A stretch of 64,000 nucleotides of DNA from NCBI RefSeq assembly GCF_024347675.1, contig NZ_AP024881.1, positions 1,922,001 to 1,986,000 on the forward strand. Direction: 5' to 3'. A program made the position numbers and the translations under genes. The notes under the pieces are model-generated. The model was not told the origin of the DNA. It was given only the letters and a program-made list of their open reading frames with translations, and searched no databases. Below, in pieces: positions 46,379 through 55,398 of the stretch. Position 1 is the stretch's first letter; every line of letters starts with the position of its first letter. Source of the DNA: Vibrio ishigakensis (GTDB lineage: Bacteria > Pseudomonadota > Gammaproteobacteria > Enterobacterales > Vibrionaceae).

Positions 46379-47124
46379 CCTCGTTTAAATGTGTCACTGG
46401 CCAGTTGCTGAACCCAAGGTCTGTGCCCCTCTTTTTGCAAGATGGCAGTGCGGAAGCGGGTTAAGGTAACTGAACCAAAGAAGAAGGCGAAACCAAAGAT
46501 ATTCAGTAGCAAAGGCCACAACATATCATTAGAAATAGAAGGCTTTTCAAACTTGGTGATGGTTGCACCCTGGTGCAATGTATTCCACCACTCCACTGAG
46601 AAGTGAATGATCGGTAGGTTGATAACGCCTACTACAGCCAGAATGCCGGCAGCTTTAGCTGCGGTTTTCTGATCATCGAACGCATGATAAAGGGCGATAA
46701 CCCCTAGATATAAGAATAGCAGTACCAGCTCCGATGTCAGACGCGCGTCCCACACCCACCAAGTACCCCACATAGGTTTACCCCAGATAGCACCGGTGAC
46801 CAGAGCAATAAAGGTAAATACAGCGCCAATAGGTGCCATTGCAGAAGCGGCAATGCTTGATAGTCTGTGCTGCCAGACTAGACCGACAAACGCAGCGATC
46901 GCCATAGACATATAAGCGCCCATTGACCAGATAGCCGATGGCACATGTATATAGATAATCCTGAAGCTATCACCTTGTTGATAATCAGAAGGCGCAAACG
47001 CAAGTCCCCAAACGGTACCCACGGTCAGACAAACAACCGCCAATGTGGTGAACCAAGGGAGCAACGTGCCACAAAGGTTGTAGGTTGTTTTAGGATTGGA
47101 ATAAGGGTGTAACCACTTCCACAT
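46375..47124 (-). CDS. ccmC: Haem export/handling protein CcmC
   Basis: Integral membrane protein that loads haem onto CcmE. The 249 residues contain six membrane segments, the periplasmic WWD motif WGTWWVWDARLTSELVLL (about 125-142) and external His residues such as in YIHVPSAIW. It overlaps ccmD by 4 bases and lies 28 bases after ccmB, the only sizeable gap in this operon. Confidence 0.97.
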   Translation of the reverse strand: MWKWLHPYSNPKTTYNLCGTLLPWFTTLAVVCLTVGTVWGLAFAPSDYQQGDSFRIIYIHVPSAIWSMGAYMSMAIAAFVGLVWQHRLSSIAASAMAPIGAVFTFIALVTGAIWGKPMWGTWWVWDARLTSELVLLFLYLGVIALYHAFDDQKTAAKAAGILAVVGVINLPIIHFSVEWWNTLHQGATITKFEKPSISNDMLWPLLLNIFGFAFFFGSVTLTRFRTAILQKEGHRPWVQQLASDTFKRG

Positions 47125-47152
47125 ACAGTTTCTTCTCTAAACTCGAATAGTG

Positions 47153-47821
47153 TTAATTTACCGATACCCGTAGCGCTGAACTAGTCGCGAACGGCGTAAG
47201 TGTTAAGGAGCCCACTAACATAGCGGCTAAAATTGCGATTTGTCCGTTGTAATTGACACCCAAGCTCGCTGCATCGATCGCAGAGGTGGCAAATATTAGT
47301 ACCGGAATATAAAGAGGTAGGATCAAGAGACTCAACAGAACCCCACCTTTTTGCAAGCCAACGGTTAATGCAACGCCGATAGCCCCAAGAAAACTCAAGG
47401 TTGGTGTACCCAGTAGAAGCGTTACCACTACCGCAAGCCAGGTATCAAAATTTAGGCTAAGCAAGATTGCCAACAGCGGGCTAATCAGAATCAGAGGTAG
47501 CCCCGTCAACAGCCAGTGGGCGATGACCTTAGAGATCACCACCAAAGGCAACGGAATTGGCATCAGCATTAATTGCTCGAGGGCGCCATCTTGGAAATCA
47601 TCACGAAATAGGCGCTCCAGCGAGAGCATGGCCGCAAGCAGAGCAGCTACCCACACAATACCCGGTGCAATGCGCATCAACAGATTTGGCTCAGGACCAA
47701 TACCTAGCGGGAATAGCGTGATGACAATGATAAAAAACCACAGCGGGTTGAATACATCTGCGCGGCGGCGAAATGCGATAAGCAACTCTCTTCGAATAAT
47801 GGCCAGCATATTATTCAGCAT
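47153..47821 (-). CDS. ccmB: Haem ABC exporter permease CcmB
   Basis: Permease of the CcmABC(D) ABC complex. The 222 residues have about six membrane segments; the FRDDFQDGALEQLMLMPIPLPL stretch (about 70-91) is typical of the CcmB family and contains a cytoplasmic contact loop for CcmA. It follows ccmA with one base between them. Confidence 0.96.
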   Translation of the reverse strand: MLNNMLAIIRRELLIAFRRRADVFNPLWFFIIVITLFPLGIGPEPNLLMRIAPGIVWVAALLAAMLSLERLFRDDFQDGALEQLMLMPIPLPLVVISKVIAHWLLTGLPLILISPLLAILLSLNFDTWLAVVVTLLLGTPTLSFLGAIGVALTVGLQKGGVLLSLLILPLYIPVLIFATSAIDAASLGVNYNGQIAILAAMLVGSLTLTPFATSSALRVSVN

Positions 47822-47822
47822 C

Positions 47823-48440
47823 TCAATACCCCAGCCTTATCTTCTTCAGCTTATCACTGCTGGTAAACATATCTTGGTGGGTAGTAAGCAGCACAGAGCC
47901 GCCGTTTTCGGTATGCTGCAGAAACAGCTGCTCAAGTACCTTAACCCCTTGCTTGTCGATAGCAGTTAGAGGCTCATCCAAAATCCACAACGGGTGCTTA
48001 CTTAGCCACAGCCTTGCTAAGGCCACGCGACGCTGTTGTCCGGCAGAGAGCTGAGCAACTGGGACATCCTCACGGCCTGCCAAGCCAACCTTGGTAAGAG
48101 CCTGCCAGATCTCGTCCTCAGCGAAGCTTTGATTGGTCATTTGAAGATAAAAGGAGAGGTTTTCAAACGCGTTGAGGTCGCGCTTAACACCCGTCTGATG
48201 CCCTAAGAACAACAGATCTTGATGATATGCGTCGCGGTCGCTAAAAATTGATTCTTGTTTCCAGGTGATAGAGCCTGATTCCTTGTCACCCAATCCTGCA
48301 ATGATGCGCAATAGTGTTGTCTTCCCGGTACCGTTTCGTCCTTCAATCTGGATAAGGTCACCAGACTGTACAGAGAAAGACAGGTCTTGGAACAAAACTC
48401 TTTCATCGCGAATTGCAGTTAATCCATTTACTTCTAGCAT
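47823..48440 (-). CDS. ccmA: Haem ABC exporter ATP-binding protein CcmA
   Basis: ATPase that drives release of holo-CcmE. The 205 residues include the Walker [14 protein letters not shown] (about 37-49), signature LSAGQQRR and Walker [13 protein letters not shown]. The ATG at 48440 starts [17 protein letters not shown], the typical CcmA beginning; a frame reaching 48473 adds a Cys-rich stretch not typical of the family. First gene of the ccm operon; its promoter lies in 48441-48595. Confidence 0.96.
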   Translation of the reverse strand: MLEVNGLTAIRDERVLFQDLSFSVQSGDLIQIEGRNGTGKTTLLRIIAGLGDKESGSITWKQESIFSDRDAYHQDLLFLGHQTGVKRDLNAFENLSFYLQMTNQSFAEDEIWQALTKVGLAGREDVPVAQLSAGQQRRVALARLWLSKHPLWILDEPLTAIDKQGVKVLEQLFLQHTENGGSVLLTTHQDMFTSSDKLKKIRLGY

Positions 48441-48595
48441 AGCCCGACAGCACAAAACACACAGAAGTGGCATAGTACCACAGGCTTTGAATACGCAACT
48501 AATGTAAACGATTAATAAGTAAGCGTTTCTTCACACAATTAGTGAAGTATGTCGCTAGGATTTGAATCGGGTCATATTCCCAACAAATAAAGACC

Positions 48596-49549
48596 CTAGT
48601 AGGAGTAAGTGATTACCATATTTACCATATTTACCAGATTTCGTTCCGGTCCGGATACCACTTCTAGGCTAGTTCCGAAAGACTTGGCGAAATTCCAGTT
48701 CATTCCCACTACTGCGGCGTACTGCGAAGAACTGCTCTGCTTCAATGAATAACTAAGCCCTTCAACACCCAATGCGTTCTCTTCAGCGACCGTACCTTCC
48801 GTATTCATATAAGCTAAGCCGAGATAGCCATAGATAGCGCCATATCCCTCAACAGGAAATAACTGCCCCACTCTCGGACTAATTAGTGTGGTCTTTGCTT
48901 GAGTTCTGCCATCATCGGTCTTCGACTGTGTCATGCTTATAGGCAACACATAGGTAAAACCGCCAAACTGTCCTACAAGGTTGGCTGACAGCCCCCAGTT
49001 GGTGCCTTCGATATCGTCTATCTCAAAAGTAGGGAATTCAATCACCTCTCCAAGCTTGTCACACAGCTCTCCGCCCAGTCGCGGATCGCTCTGACAATGT
49101 TCTGAGAAACGCTCAAATATGGAAGTAGGTATACCAACACTTAGGGCCGTTCGACCTCGAAATCGTCCGCCATGCACGCCCATCTGCAAATTTGGCAACA
49201 CCCAAGCGGCCGCCCTTAATTGCAGGGTCGCGCTCTCTATCTCAGGATCACCCCAGGTTACCTGTGACAGATCATATTTGTCCCCTAGATTGTTGTCTCC
49301 ATATCCTACTTCCAGAGAATGTATGTCGTAGCCTTGCTTTGCCACACTAGGAACCAAAGAGAGTGAAAACGGCAATGGCAGATGATACCCAAGGTCAATG
49401 GCTTGCTGAGCATGAAACGGCAACATACGATCGTATTTCTTGTTTAGCCTCTCCTGCTCAACCTGATTAGGAAAATCAACGCGAGCAGATTCAGCAATCG
49501 CCAAAGGGCTGAATAAAACGATCAGGAAGAAACACAGGCGCATGATCAA
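48596..49549 (-). CDS. Outer-membrane barrel-type protein of unknown family
   Basis: Exported protein of 317 residues with a signal peptide (about 1-19, ending AIA), acidic amphipathic strands and a C-terminal barrel-type Tyr (NMVITYSY). The layout recalls the DUF6588/MetA-pathway-like barrels of unknown role, but I do not recognise it firmly. It overlaps the upstream D15-type barrel gene by 4 bases, so they are expected to work together. The 3' end includes a 9-base tandem repeat coding NMVNMV. Confidence 0.65.
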   Translation of the reverse strand: MIMRLCFFLIVLFSPLAIAESARVDFPNQVEQERLNKKYDRMLPFHAQQAIDLGYHLPLPFSLSLVPSVAKQGYDIHSLEVGYGDNNLGDKYDLSQVTWGDPEIESATLQLRAAAWVLPNLQMGVHGGRFRGRTALSVGIPTSIFERFSEHCQSDPRLGGELCDKLGEVIEFPTFEIDDIEGTNWGLSANLVGQFGGFTYVLPISMTQSKTDDGRTQAKTTLISPRVGQLFPVEGYGAIYGYLGLAYMNTEGTVAEENALGVEGLSYSLKQSSSSQYAAVVGMNWNFAKSFGTSLEVVSGPERNLVNMVNMVITYSY

Positions 49550-50676
49550 AACGCCTCTGTAAAGGTGAGATAAAAGCCCACCTCATCTTCGCTAGAAAAA
49601 CCAAGGTCGGCGCGAACATTCATCCTAGGTTGCAATTCATAGCGATAGCCCACTCCATAAGTCACTATCCAATCTTGATACAGACTGCTCGCCTCATCTG
49701 AGATAGAACCCGCCCCTATCCAAGCGGTAACGCCATGTCGGCTAAGACCACTTCCATCGGCAAAGGTATGCCGGTATTCAAAGGTATTTTCAGTGGCATT
49801 CAAATCGCGAAAGTGCCCCATATAAGTGCCACGCATGAAGTCCATGCCACCTAACATTGCCATATCGTAGTAAGGCACATCACCATCACTAAGCTCGATG
49901 CGATTAAGAAACGCAAAGGTAGAGCCAAGCCTCGGGGTATAGTAGTAGCGATAATCCAGTAGGGCTTTTTGATATCTTGAATCACTCCCCCACTCCGGTG
50001 AGTAACCAGTGAACTCTAGATTAAAGAAATGTCCCTTTCTGGCATTTACCGCCACATCGCGGCTATCCCACTGAACGACTGCTCCTAGGCCAACACCCAG
50101 TGGCAGATCTTTGTATTGATTAAAGTTCGGGTCCCATATGGCTGAATCTGGCAGGTCATCCGATGGAGAGAAGTATTTTAGTCTCAGGATAGGGCCGACA
50201 TAGAGTTGCTCATACACCCTAAAGGTCAGGTCAGCGTTATATTTCACATACTCGATATCGACCAAAAGCTCATCACTTGACTCCTGAGCCTTGCCTGCAT
50301 CATAACCCACGCCCCAGTAATAAAGGCTTTGATGCCCGGCATCTAGGTGACCAAAATAACGAACATCATCATTGTTAAAGAAGATTTTTTGCTTTGAGCG
50401 AACGCCAAAACCTATTCCATCATCAAGCTCATTCGCTACCCCAACTAAGGTAACGGATGAGCGCTGAAGCTCTAGGTCATCCTCGGTTTTAAACGATAGC
50501 AGACCACCTACTGCCAGCATCAGGCCGGTTTCTGGCATATAGCCCGGACCACCCAAGATTGAAAATAGAGTGCGGTTAGGGTCTTTGTTCTTTTCAGCTC
50601 GAGCCTGCCAACCGGAAAAGGGAGCAGCCCCCAGAAAAACTATCAGGGCGAATGTGAGCCTATTGAGACGATTCAT
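49546..50676 (-). CDS. BamA/TamA-like barrel without POTRA domains
   Basis: Outer-membrane protein of about 376 residues whose C-terminal barrel looks like the D15/surface-antigen (Omp85) family: AVVQWDSRDVAVNARKGHFF (about 200-219) and MDFMRGTYMGHFRDLN, followed by a GxxxFRY-like strand set. The N-terminal part is a signal peptide (ending ARA) with no POTRA repeats. Because of that it may be a D15-related barrel rather than an insertase. The ATG at 50676 is used; a TTG at 50694 is possible. It is followed by a 4-base-overlapping partner barrel. Confidence 0.75.
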   Translation of the reverse strand: MNRLNRLTFALIVFLGAAPFSGWQARAEKNKDPNRTLFSILGGPGYMPETGLMLAVGGLLSFKTEDDLELQRSSVTLVGVANELDDGIGFGVRSKQKIFFNNDDVRYFGHLDAGHQSLYYWGVGYDAGKAQESSDELLVDIEYVKYNADLTFRVYEQLYVGPILRLKYFSPSDDLPDSAIWDPNFNQYKDLPLGVGLGAVVQWDSRDVAVNARKGHFFNLEFTGYSPEWGSDSRYQKALLDYRYYYTPRLGSTFAFLNRIELSDGDVPYYDMAMLGGMDFMRGTYMGHFRDLNATENTFEYRHTFADGSGLSRHGVTAWIGAGSISDEASSLYQDWIVTYGVGYRYELQPRMNVRADLGFSSEDEVGFYLTFTEAF

Positions 50677-50782
50677 AGCATTCAGAACGCGCAAAAAGGC
50701 TAGTTTTAGTTACTTATGTGAACCACATCCAATCAAAAATAGGCATTTCTGATATGCATCATCAGCATTTTGTCGAAGCTTT

Positions 50783-50852
50783 ACCTTAGGTTATTGATAT
50801 AAATAGCTAGTCACAGCTATTTATCCTGATATGCACACTAGTTATACCTAAG
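50783..50852. repeat. Nested inverted repeats in the divergent intergenic region
   Basis: AAATAGCT (50801-50808) pairs with AGCTATTT (50815-50822), and outside it CTTAGGT (50785-50791) pairs with ACCTAAG (50846-50852). They lie between the barrel gene and the divergent membrane-protein gene, and could be operator sites or terminator-like structure. Confidence 0.35.
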
Positions 50853-50928
50853 ATGCAAAAAGGCAATTTCTATTCAGCAACGCCCTTTCTTACACTGAGC
50901 CTGTTTCTAAAAACCTACGGTGACACAT

Positions 50929-51450
50929 ATGTCTAAGCAGCAAGTGACGGCAACAGGGAACGTTGTTACCGAAAAGACTTCGAAAGCAAAATCAATACTG
51001 GGGAAGGTATGGCGATTTGTTTTCAAACTGATCAAGATTGCGCTGTTTTTGGCCTCAATCGCAGCGACCGCAAAATTTTTCTCTCTGCTATCTAATATCC
51101 ACGGTAAACAGATGCCGGCGGAAGAGTTCGTTAACGGCTACCCAACCATCATCAAGCTGATCAACTCCGAGCTGTTCATGGGACTGATCTTTGTGATCAC
51201 CCTAGGTATCTTCATCTATGTGGGTAAGCTTTTCTGGGACCTACACGAGATTGCGGTCCACGAGAGTCAGCACAAAAATAGCGCTCACACAACGCTAGTG
51301 TTCGCACTTTCTCTGTGTGGCCTATTTATCAACAAGACTTGGTGGGTTTTAGCTATTGTTATCGCCTTCACTCGCTGGGACATCATCGGCAAAAACATGA
51401 GTAAGATCATCAGCAACGGTGTGTCGAAACGCAAAGAGGAGCAAGCATAA
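50929..51450 (+). CDS. Inner membrane protein with an HlyD-type partner (YibI-like arrangement)
   Basis: Membrane protein of 173 residues with three or four hydrophobic segments (about 25-50, 78-100 and 118-145). It starts with MSKQQVTATGNVVTEK; the ATG at 50929 follows GGTGACAC. The next gene, overlapping by one base, is an HlyD-type adaptor, the same order as E. coli yibI-yibH, although I cannot confirm the family. Transport of some substrate across the membrane is suggested only by the neighbour. Confidence 0.6.
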   Translation: MSKQQVTATGNVVTEKTSKAKSILGKVWRFVFKLIKIALFLASIAATAKFFSLLSNIHGKQMPAEEFVNGYPTIIKLINSELFMGLIFVITLGIFIYVGKLFWDLHEIAVHESQHKNSAHTTLVFALSLCGLFINKTWWVLAIVIAFTRWDIIGKNMSKIISNGVSKRKEEQA

Positions 51451-52481
51451 TGAAAGAGATAATGCTGCCCTATATCCTGATCATTTGGATTCTTGTAAAG
51501 CTAGGCATCATAAAGTGGACTATGCGAAATGCAGTAATCTGTGTTGGTTTCGGTGCCTTCCTAGCCACATCGCTATTTACCGCTTCACGCTTTTGGGCAC
51601 CGGTAGACCTGACTGATAGTTCGACGGTAAAAGCCCCACAAGCAGTACTGAGCCCACTAGTAGGCCAAAAGATTGACCAGATCTTTGTTAAGCACAACCA
51701 AGAGGTCAAAAAAGGTGAGCTTATCTATACCTTGGTGAGCACAGATACCGATGAGCAGATCAAAAGCCTAGAGGCAAACATCAACGCCCTTGATCATCAG
51801 ATCAAAGCAATTGAAGAGCGTATCCAGAATGACCAACAAAACCTAGCTCGTCTAAAGAAGCTTGGTGAGTATGGCAGTGACATGGAGCGTGATGACCTTG
51901 AGTCGAAGATCCAACAAGGCTTTGCCGACATCCAAGCTAAGCAGGCTGAGAAGGCCTCGATTACCGCTCAAATCAAAGAAAACCAATGGCAGAGTTCACT
52001 TAACCAAATCGTTGCGCCATTTGACGGTGTAATCGGTGTGGTCAACATCAGTAACGGTTCACGCATGGGGAACATGCACATCTATGAAACCAAGAAGAAG
52101 TTCTTGGAGATGCGCATCAGCGACCAAGCCTTTACCTATATTAAGAAAGGCCAGTTTGCAGAGTTCTATGTAAACTCTCATCCAGGACACGTGTTTAGAG
52201 GCAAGGTTCACAGCATCACCTCAGGGACCGGTGAAGCGACGGTTTCCCCAAGACAAGGGACTCAAAACGTGACCCAGCACGTAGCGCAAAACGCCGGCTC
52301 CCATGGCCGTACCGTAGTCATCGAGTTTAAAGAGCCAAAAGGGATGACCATCCCAATCGGCGCAACAGGATCAGCTTGGATTTCAGCAGAGAAACCAGCT
52401 CCAATCCTTGGCTTCATGGATATCATAGGTGCTGCAACTGTGCGTCTAAAATCCCTAAAAGCGTACCTATCTGCACTGTAA
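51450..52481 (+). CDS. HlyD-family membrane fusion protein (YibH-like)
   Basis: Periplasmic adaptor of 343 residues. It has an N-terminal membrane anchor (about 5-22, 25-45), biotinyl-lipoyl-like half-motifs on both sides (TVKAPQAVLSPLVGQKIDQI about 60-80 and NQIVAPFDGVIG about 185-197), a coiled coil (about 95-170) and a beta-barrel region. Similar proteins act in EmrA-type or YibH-type export. Its only visible partner is the small membrane protein upstream; no exporter pump is seen. Confidence 0.82.
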   Translation: MKEIMLPYILIIWILVKLGIIKWTMRNAVICVGFGAFLATSLFTASRFWAPVDLTDSSTVKAPQAVLSPLVGQKIDQIFVKHNQEVKKGELIYTLVSTDTDEQIKSLEANINALDHQIKAIEERIQNDQQNLARLKKLGEYGSDMERDDLESKIQQGFADIQAKQAEKASITAQIKENQWQSSLNQIVAPFDGVIGVVNISNGSRMGNMHIYETKKKFLEMRISDQAFTYIKKGQFAEFYVNSHPGHVFRGKVHSITSGTGEATVSPRQGTQNVTQHVAQNAGSHGRTVVIEFKEPKGMTIPIGATGSAWISAEKPAPILGFMDIIGAATVRLKSLKAYLSAL

Positions 52482-52485
52482 ATAC

Positions 52486-52752
52486 TAGGGTCTGTTGACC
52501 TTTTGCGGTTGAATTTTGCTCGAGTCAGAAACGATTTAATCGCGGCGAGAACCTTGTAGCCTAGTCATCTAAGCAAAAGGGGCTCAACAAAGAGTAAATC
52601 GTTTCTGGCCGAGCCCTTCGGGTAGCGTTTGTTGGGCATTTCTACCGCGTTAGACACTTTTCATGTAGAACCACTACACCCAAAAGCGTCTGCCTTGTAT
52701 AAATACCCAACAATTCGCTACAAAAACAAACTCAAAAGGTCAACAGACCCTA
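52486..52752. mobile_element. MITE-like element with 19-bp terminal inverted repeats
   Basis: TAGGGTCTGTTGACCTTTT (52486-52504) is repeated exactly in inverse orientation at 52734-52752. If TA is the duplicated target, the element itself is 263 bp (52488-52750). Inside, two imperfect inverted repeats form large hairpins: 52518-52538 with 52595-52614 and 52623-52642 with 52700-52719. No coding capacity of note. It sits 5 bases past the YibH-like stop and just before its terminator. The TA flanks suggest an IS630/Tc1-type transposase mobilised it; that enzyme is not in the window. Confidence 0.8.
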
Positions 52753-52753
52753 A

Positions 52754-52779
52754 CAACCCAGCCTAGGCTGGGTTTTATT
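52754..52779 (+). terminator. Terminator beyond the MITE-like element
   Basis: AACCCAGCC and GGCTGGGTT form a stem around TA, followed on the plus strand by TTATTATTT. It would originally end the YibH-like transcript and is now separated from it by the 263-bp element. It ends only 4 bases before the converging LysR stop. Confidence 0.85.
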
Positions 52780-52782
52780 ATT

Positions 52783-53685
52783 TTAGCTTGCGATACTCAC
52801 TGTAGCACGATAATCCTGCTTACTGGCTATCTCTAATGCTTGACTAATCCACTGACAAAACGGCCTAGTTCGCGCATCCAACTGCCAACTCAGCACCAAA
52901 CCTTTACTCACCTTTGGAAGAAAACGGGAATTCAGCACTCGTAACGAGTCATACTGAGAAAGGGAGTCCAAAGCGTTTCTCGGGATACAGGCAATGTTTG
53001 AATTCGAGTGACACATCTGAAACAGAGTGACCACGTCATCTACCCACCATACTGAAGCAAAATCAGTAATCGATTTGAGCAGATCAGAATTGAACTGCGG
53101 CGGTATTAGATAACGATAAGTAGACAACTCAAACAGCTCTTGCGCCTTGTTGATTCGCTTAGCGTTTTCTTCTGTCGCCACCCAAACATTCTCTGCTACC
53201 CCTATGCTCTCGGTATGGAACTCAGAAGCTGGAAGAAAATCATCACAGCCACCAATTACGATATCGAGATCATGGGCGCTTAGAAGGTCGTTTAAGGTCT
53301 TACTGTCACGATAGATAAGGTATACCTCAACTGAAGGAAAGGTAGCCTCAAAATCTTGCACAAGACGGGTGATATTTCTCGGAGAAAGAAGCGGGTCTAT
53401 ACCGATTCTAACTTGTTGTTTTTGATTATGTTTTAGCTGCTCTGCTTGCTGCATAAATCTAGCATGCTGCGCCTTCACCATGCGCGCCTGCTTTAAAAGA
53501 GCTTCGCCGTTATCATTAAGGGAAATGAAGCGACCATTTCGAGTGAACAGGTCGTACCCTAAATCAATTTCTAAATTATGTATCAACTGACTAACCGCCG
53601 ATTGGCTTTTACCCAGTTTCTTTGCTGCGATACTAAAAGAGTTGTGTTCGGCGGCTAAAATAAATGCTTCAATCGCTTCGATCAT
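52783..53685 (-). CDS. LysR-family transcriptional regulator
   Basis: Regulator of 300 residues. The winged-helix N-terminal domain (about 1-60) reads MIEAIEAFILAAEHNSFSIAAKKLGKSQSAVSQLIHNLEIDLG, the usual LysR pattern, and a periplasmic-binding-protein-like effector domain follows (about 90-295). No divergent target gene is adjacent; the next leftward gene is the O-antigen-ligase-like protein, 287 bases away. Its function is therefore open. Confidence 0.88.
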   Translation of the reverse strand: MIEAIEAFILAAEHNSFSIAAKKLGKSQSAVSQLIHNLEIDLGYDLFTRNGRFISLNDNGEALLKQARMVKAQHARFMQQAEQLKHNQKQQVRIGIDPLLSPRNITRLVQDFEATFPSVEVYLIYRDSKTLNDLLSAHDLDIVIGGCDDFLPASEFHTESIGVAENVWVATEENAKRINKAQELFELSTYRYLIPPQFNSDLLKSITDFASVWWVDDVVTLFQMCHSNSNIACIPRNALDSLSQYDSLRVLNSRFLPKVSKGLVLSWQLDARTRPFCQWISQALEIASKQDYRATVSIAS

Positions 53686-53972
53686 TTTATTTCAAACCTA
53701 CTTAATGCGTTCATCCAATGAACATAAAATACTCCACCCAGCAGTTCGATGATTAAACAACCAAAACAAGGTCACATTTCCATCATGAATATTATTTTTC
53801 TCTATTCTACTAGGCTACAAACCGATTTTTATTATGAATGGTCTGAGGAGTATATTTATACCTAGTTTTCTCTGACATTTCCATGACAAGTTTGTTAAGT
53901 AAATCAACAATTTGAAACTTACTTTGCAAAAAATGGCATCTGGTCACTCTATGTAGAAACAATGACTTACGT

Positions 53973-55337
53973 CTATCTGTTCACTTCTACTGAATTAAAA
54001 TCCAAATTTCTTGCCGGACAATTATTACCTGCCCAAAACTGAGGCCTGACAACCTCTTCAACATTCCACCTATAGAAGTCATTACTTACCCTTTCATAGA
54101 CTTTTAAAGTCACAGAATAGATAGAGAGGCTACACATAACGATTAAAAATCCATGATACCATTTATTCAATGGAGCAATAGAGTCGTATTTTGCTCTGCT
54201 GCAGAACCATCCGGTAAATAAACAAGCCAGCAATAGGCTTAAAGGTGAATCCAATACACCTGATATCAAACTATGAGCTAGCCCTGAAAGCAACGACAAA
54301 CCGATAATCCGATATCTATAATTTTTTTCTTGAAAAACTTGCTTTAGCAAAATTAGACACAAACAAATATAGCAAAATGCAGGTACTACTCCCCAATTCA
54401 ATATTATCTTTAGGATGGAATTATGTGGTCTTACTTCTCGAACGGAATTACAAACGAAGCCATCACTTCCAAGCCCCCAAAAACTCGACATATCAATAGC
54501 ATATTTCCAAAGACTCAATCTATCTTCAGTGGTACCGCGCATATCTAGAAGCGAGCGAGATTGTTCCCCGTGAAGCAATAGGCTTGGGAGGGGTGTTAAG
54601 AATATATAAGAAATTACTGCCCCTGTAGAAAAGCAAATTAAAGCAGTTTTCAGGATCTCTGGGGCTCTTCGTCTATCAATTAAGCACCAAAGCAAAATAC
54701 CTCCAAAAGACGCGACAGCTAAGCCTCGAGCATCCAAAGCAACTATTGCAGCACAATTCAAGATAGGAAAAATAAAGGCGAGTTTACTTCTCGAAATTAA
54801 GGCAATGTACAACAAAGGAATCATTAACCAGATCTGGACCTGATTCATAAACCTTGGGTTGGCGTAGCTAAGAATATGAAATATTCCTGCACCATCACCC
54901 AAAAAGTTAGCTACTGAGTATCCAACAAATACAGAAAGGAAACATAAAGTAGAAATTATCGACAAGAACCTAAAGTGGAGTTTTGCCGGTCTCCCAATTG
55001 AAAAAATAAGAATGAGTAAGAACAATCCAAAATAATAAAAGTAGTTTGTGATACTTTGAGTAAAATAATCCCCCGATATATCACTAAGAAATGCTAGTAA
55101 AAAAAATACAATAGTGAATAGTTTAATATTAAAATTTGATGAAAGGAATCTAAGTGCAAGCTTTTCCCTAAAGTTTTCTGACACAACAATAAACAGACAC
55201 GATAATACAATTAAGAAACAAAGAAATATACGCTTGGAATCATATAAAATAATACCTTGGTCTGGTAATAGAACTAGATTAAAGCTAAATAGAGAAATGC
55301 CAACTAATGCAACAATGCTAAGTAATTTAGTGATCAT
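53973..55337 (-). CDS. O-antigen ligase-like (Wzy_C) polytopic membrane protein
   Basis: Integral membrane protein of 454 residues with about 11-12 hydrophobic segments and one large periplasmic loop (about 240-330) carrying RGTTEDRLSLWKYAIDM and VREVRPHNSILKIILNWG, a pattern typical of O-antigen ligase, O-oligosaccharyltransferase (PglL/PilO) and Wzy proteins. The ATG at 55337 avoids reading through the terminator stem; a GTG at 55385 is possible but lies in the hairpin. AT-rich. Beside a tad pilus operon, modification of pilin or an exopolysaccharide is plausible, not shown. Confidence 0.72.
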   Translation of the reverse strand: MITKLLSIVALVGISLFSFNLVLLPDQGIILYDSKRIFLCFLIVLSCLFIVVSENFREKLALRFLSSNFNIKLFTIVFFLLAFLSDISGDYFTQSITNYFYYFGLFLLILIFSIGRPAKLHFRFLSIISTLCFLSVFVGYSVANFLGDGAGIFHILSYANPRFMNQVQIWLMIPLLYIALISRSKLAFIFPILNCAAIVALDARGLAVASFGGILLWCLIDRRRAPEILKTALICFSTGAVISYIFLTPLPSLLLHGEQSRSLLDMRGTTEDRLSLWKYAIDMSSFWGLGSDGFVCNSVREVRPHNSILKIILNWGVVPAFCYICLCLILLKQVFQEKNYRYRIIGLSLLSGLAHSLISGVLDSPLSLLLACLFTGWFCSRAKYDSIAPLNKWYHGFLIVMCSLSIYSVTLKVYERVSNDFYRWNVEEVVRPQFWAGNNCPARNLDFNSVEVNR

Positions 55338-55353
55338 AAAAAATATATTTATA

Positions 55354-55389
55354 CAAAGTGGCAGACCAAGACTTGAGTCTGCCACTTAG
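55354..55389. terminator. Terminator at the end of the tad operon
   Basis: AAGTGGCAGAC (55356-55366) pairs with GTCTGCCACTT (55377-55387). The minus-strand tail is TGTATAAATATATTTTTT, A/T-rich with a T run. It lies 10 bases after the OmpA-family stop and before the O-antigen-ligase-like gene. Confidence 0.8.
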
Positions 55390-55398
55390 ACGAAGGTG

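Noticed and set aside
48606-48632. Short tandem repeat with 9-base unit in the barrel gene
   Set aside because: Two in-frame copies encoding NMV repeats; too short to be a variable-number element.
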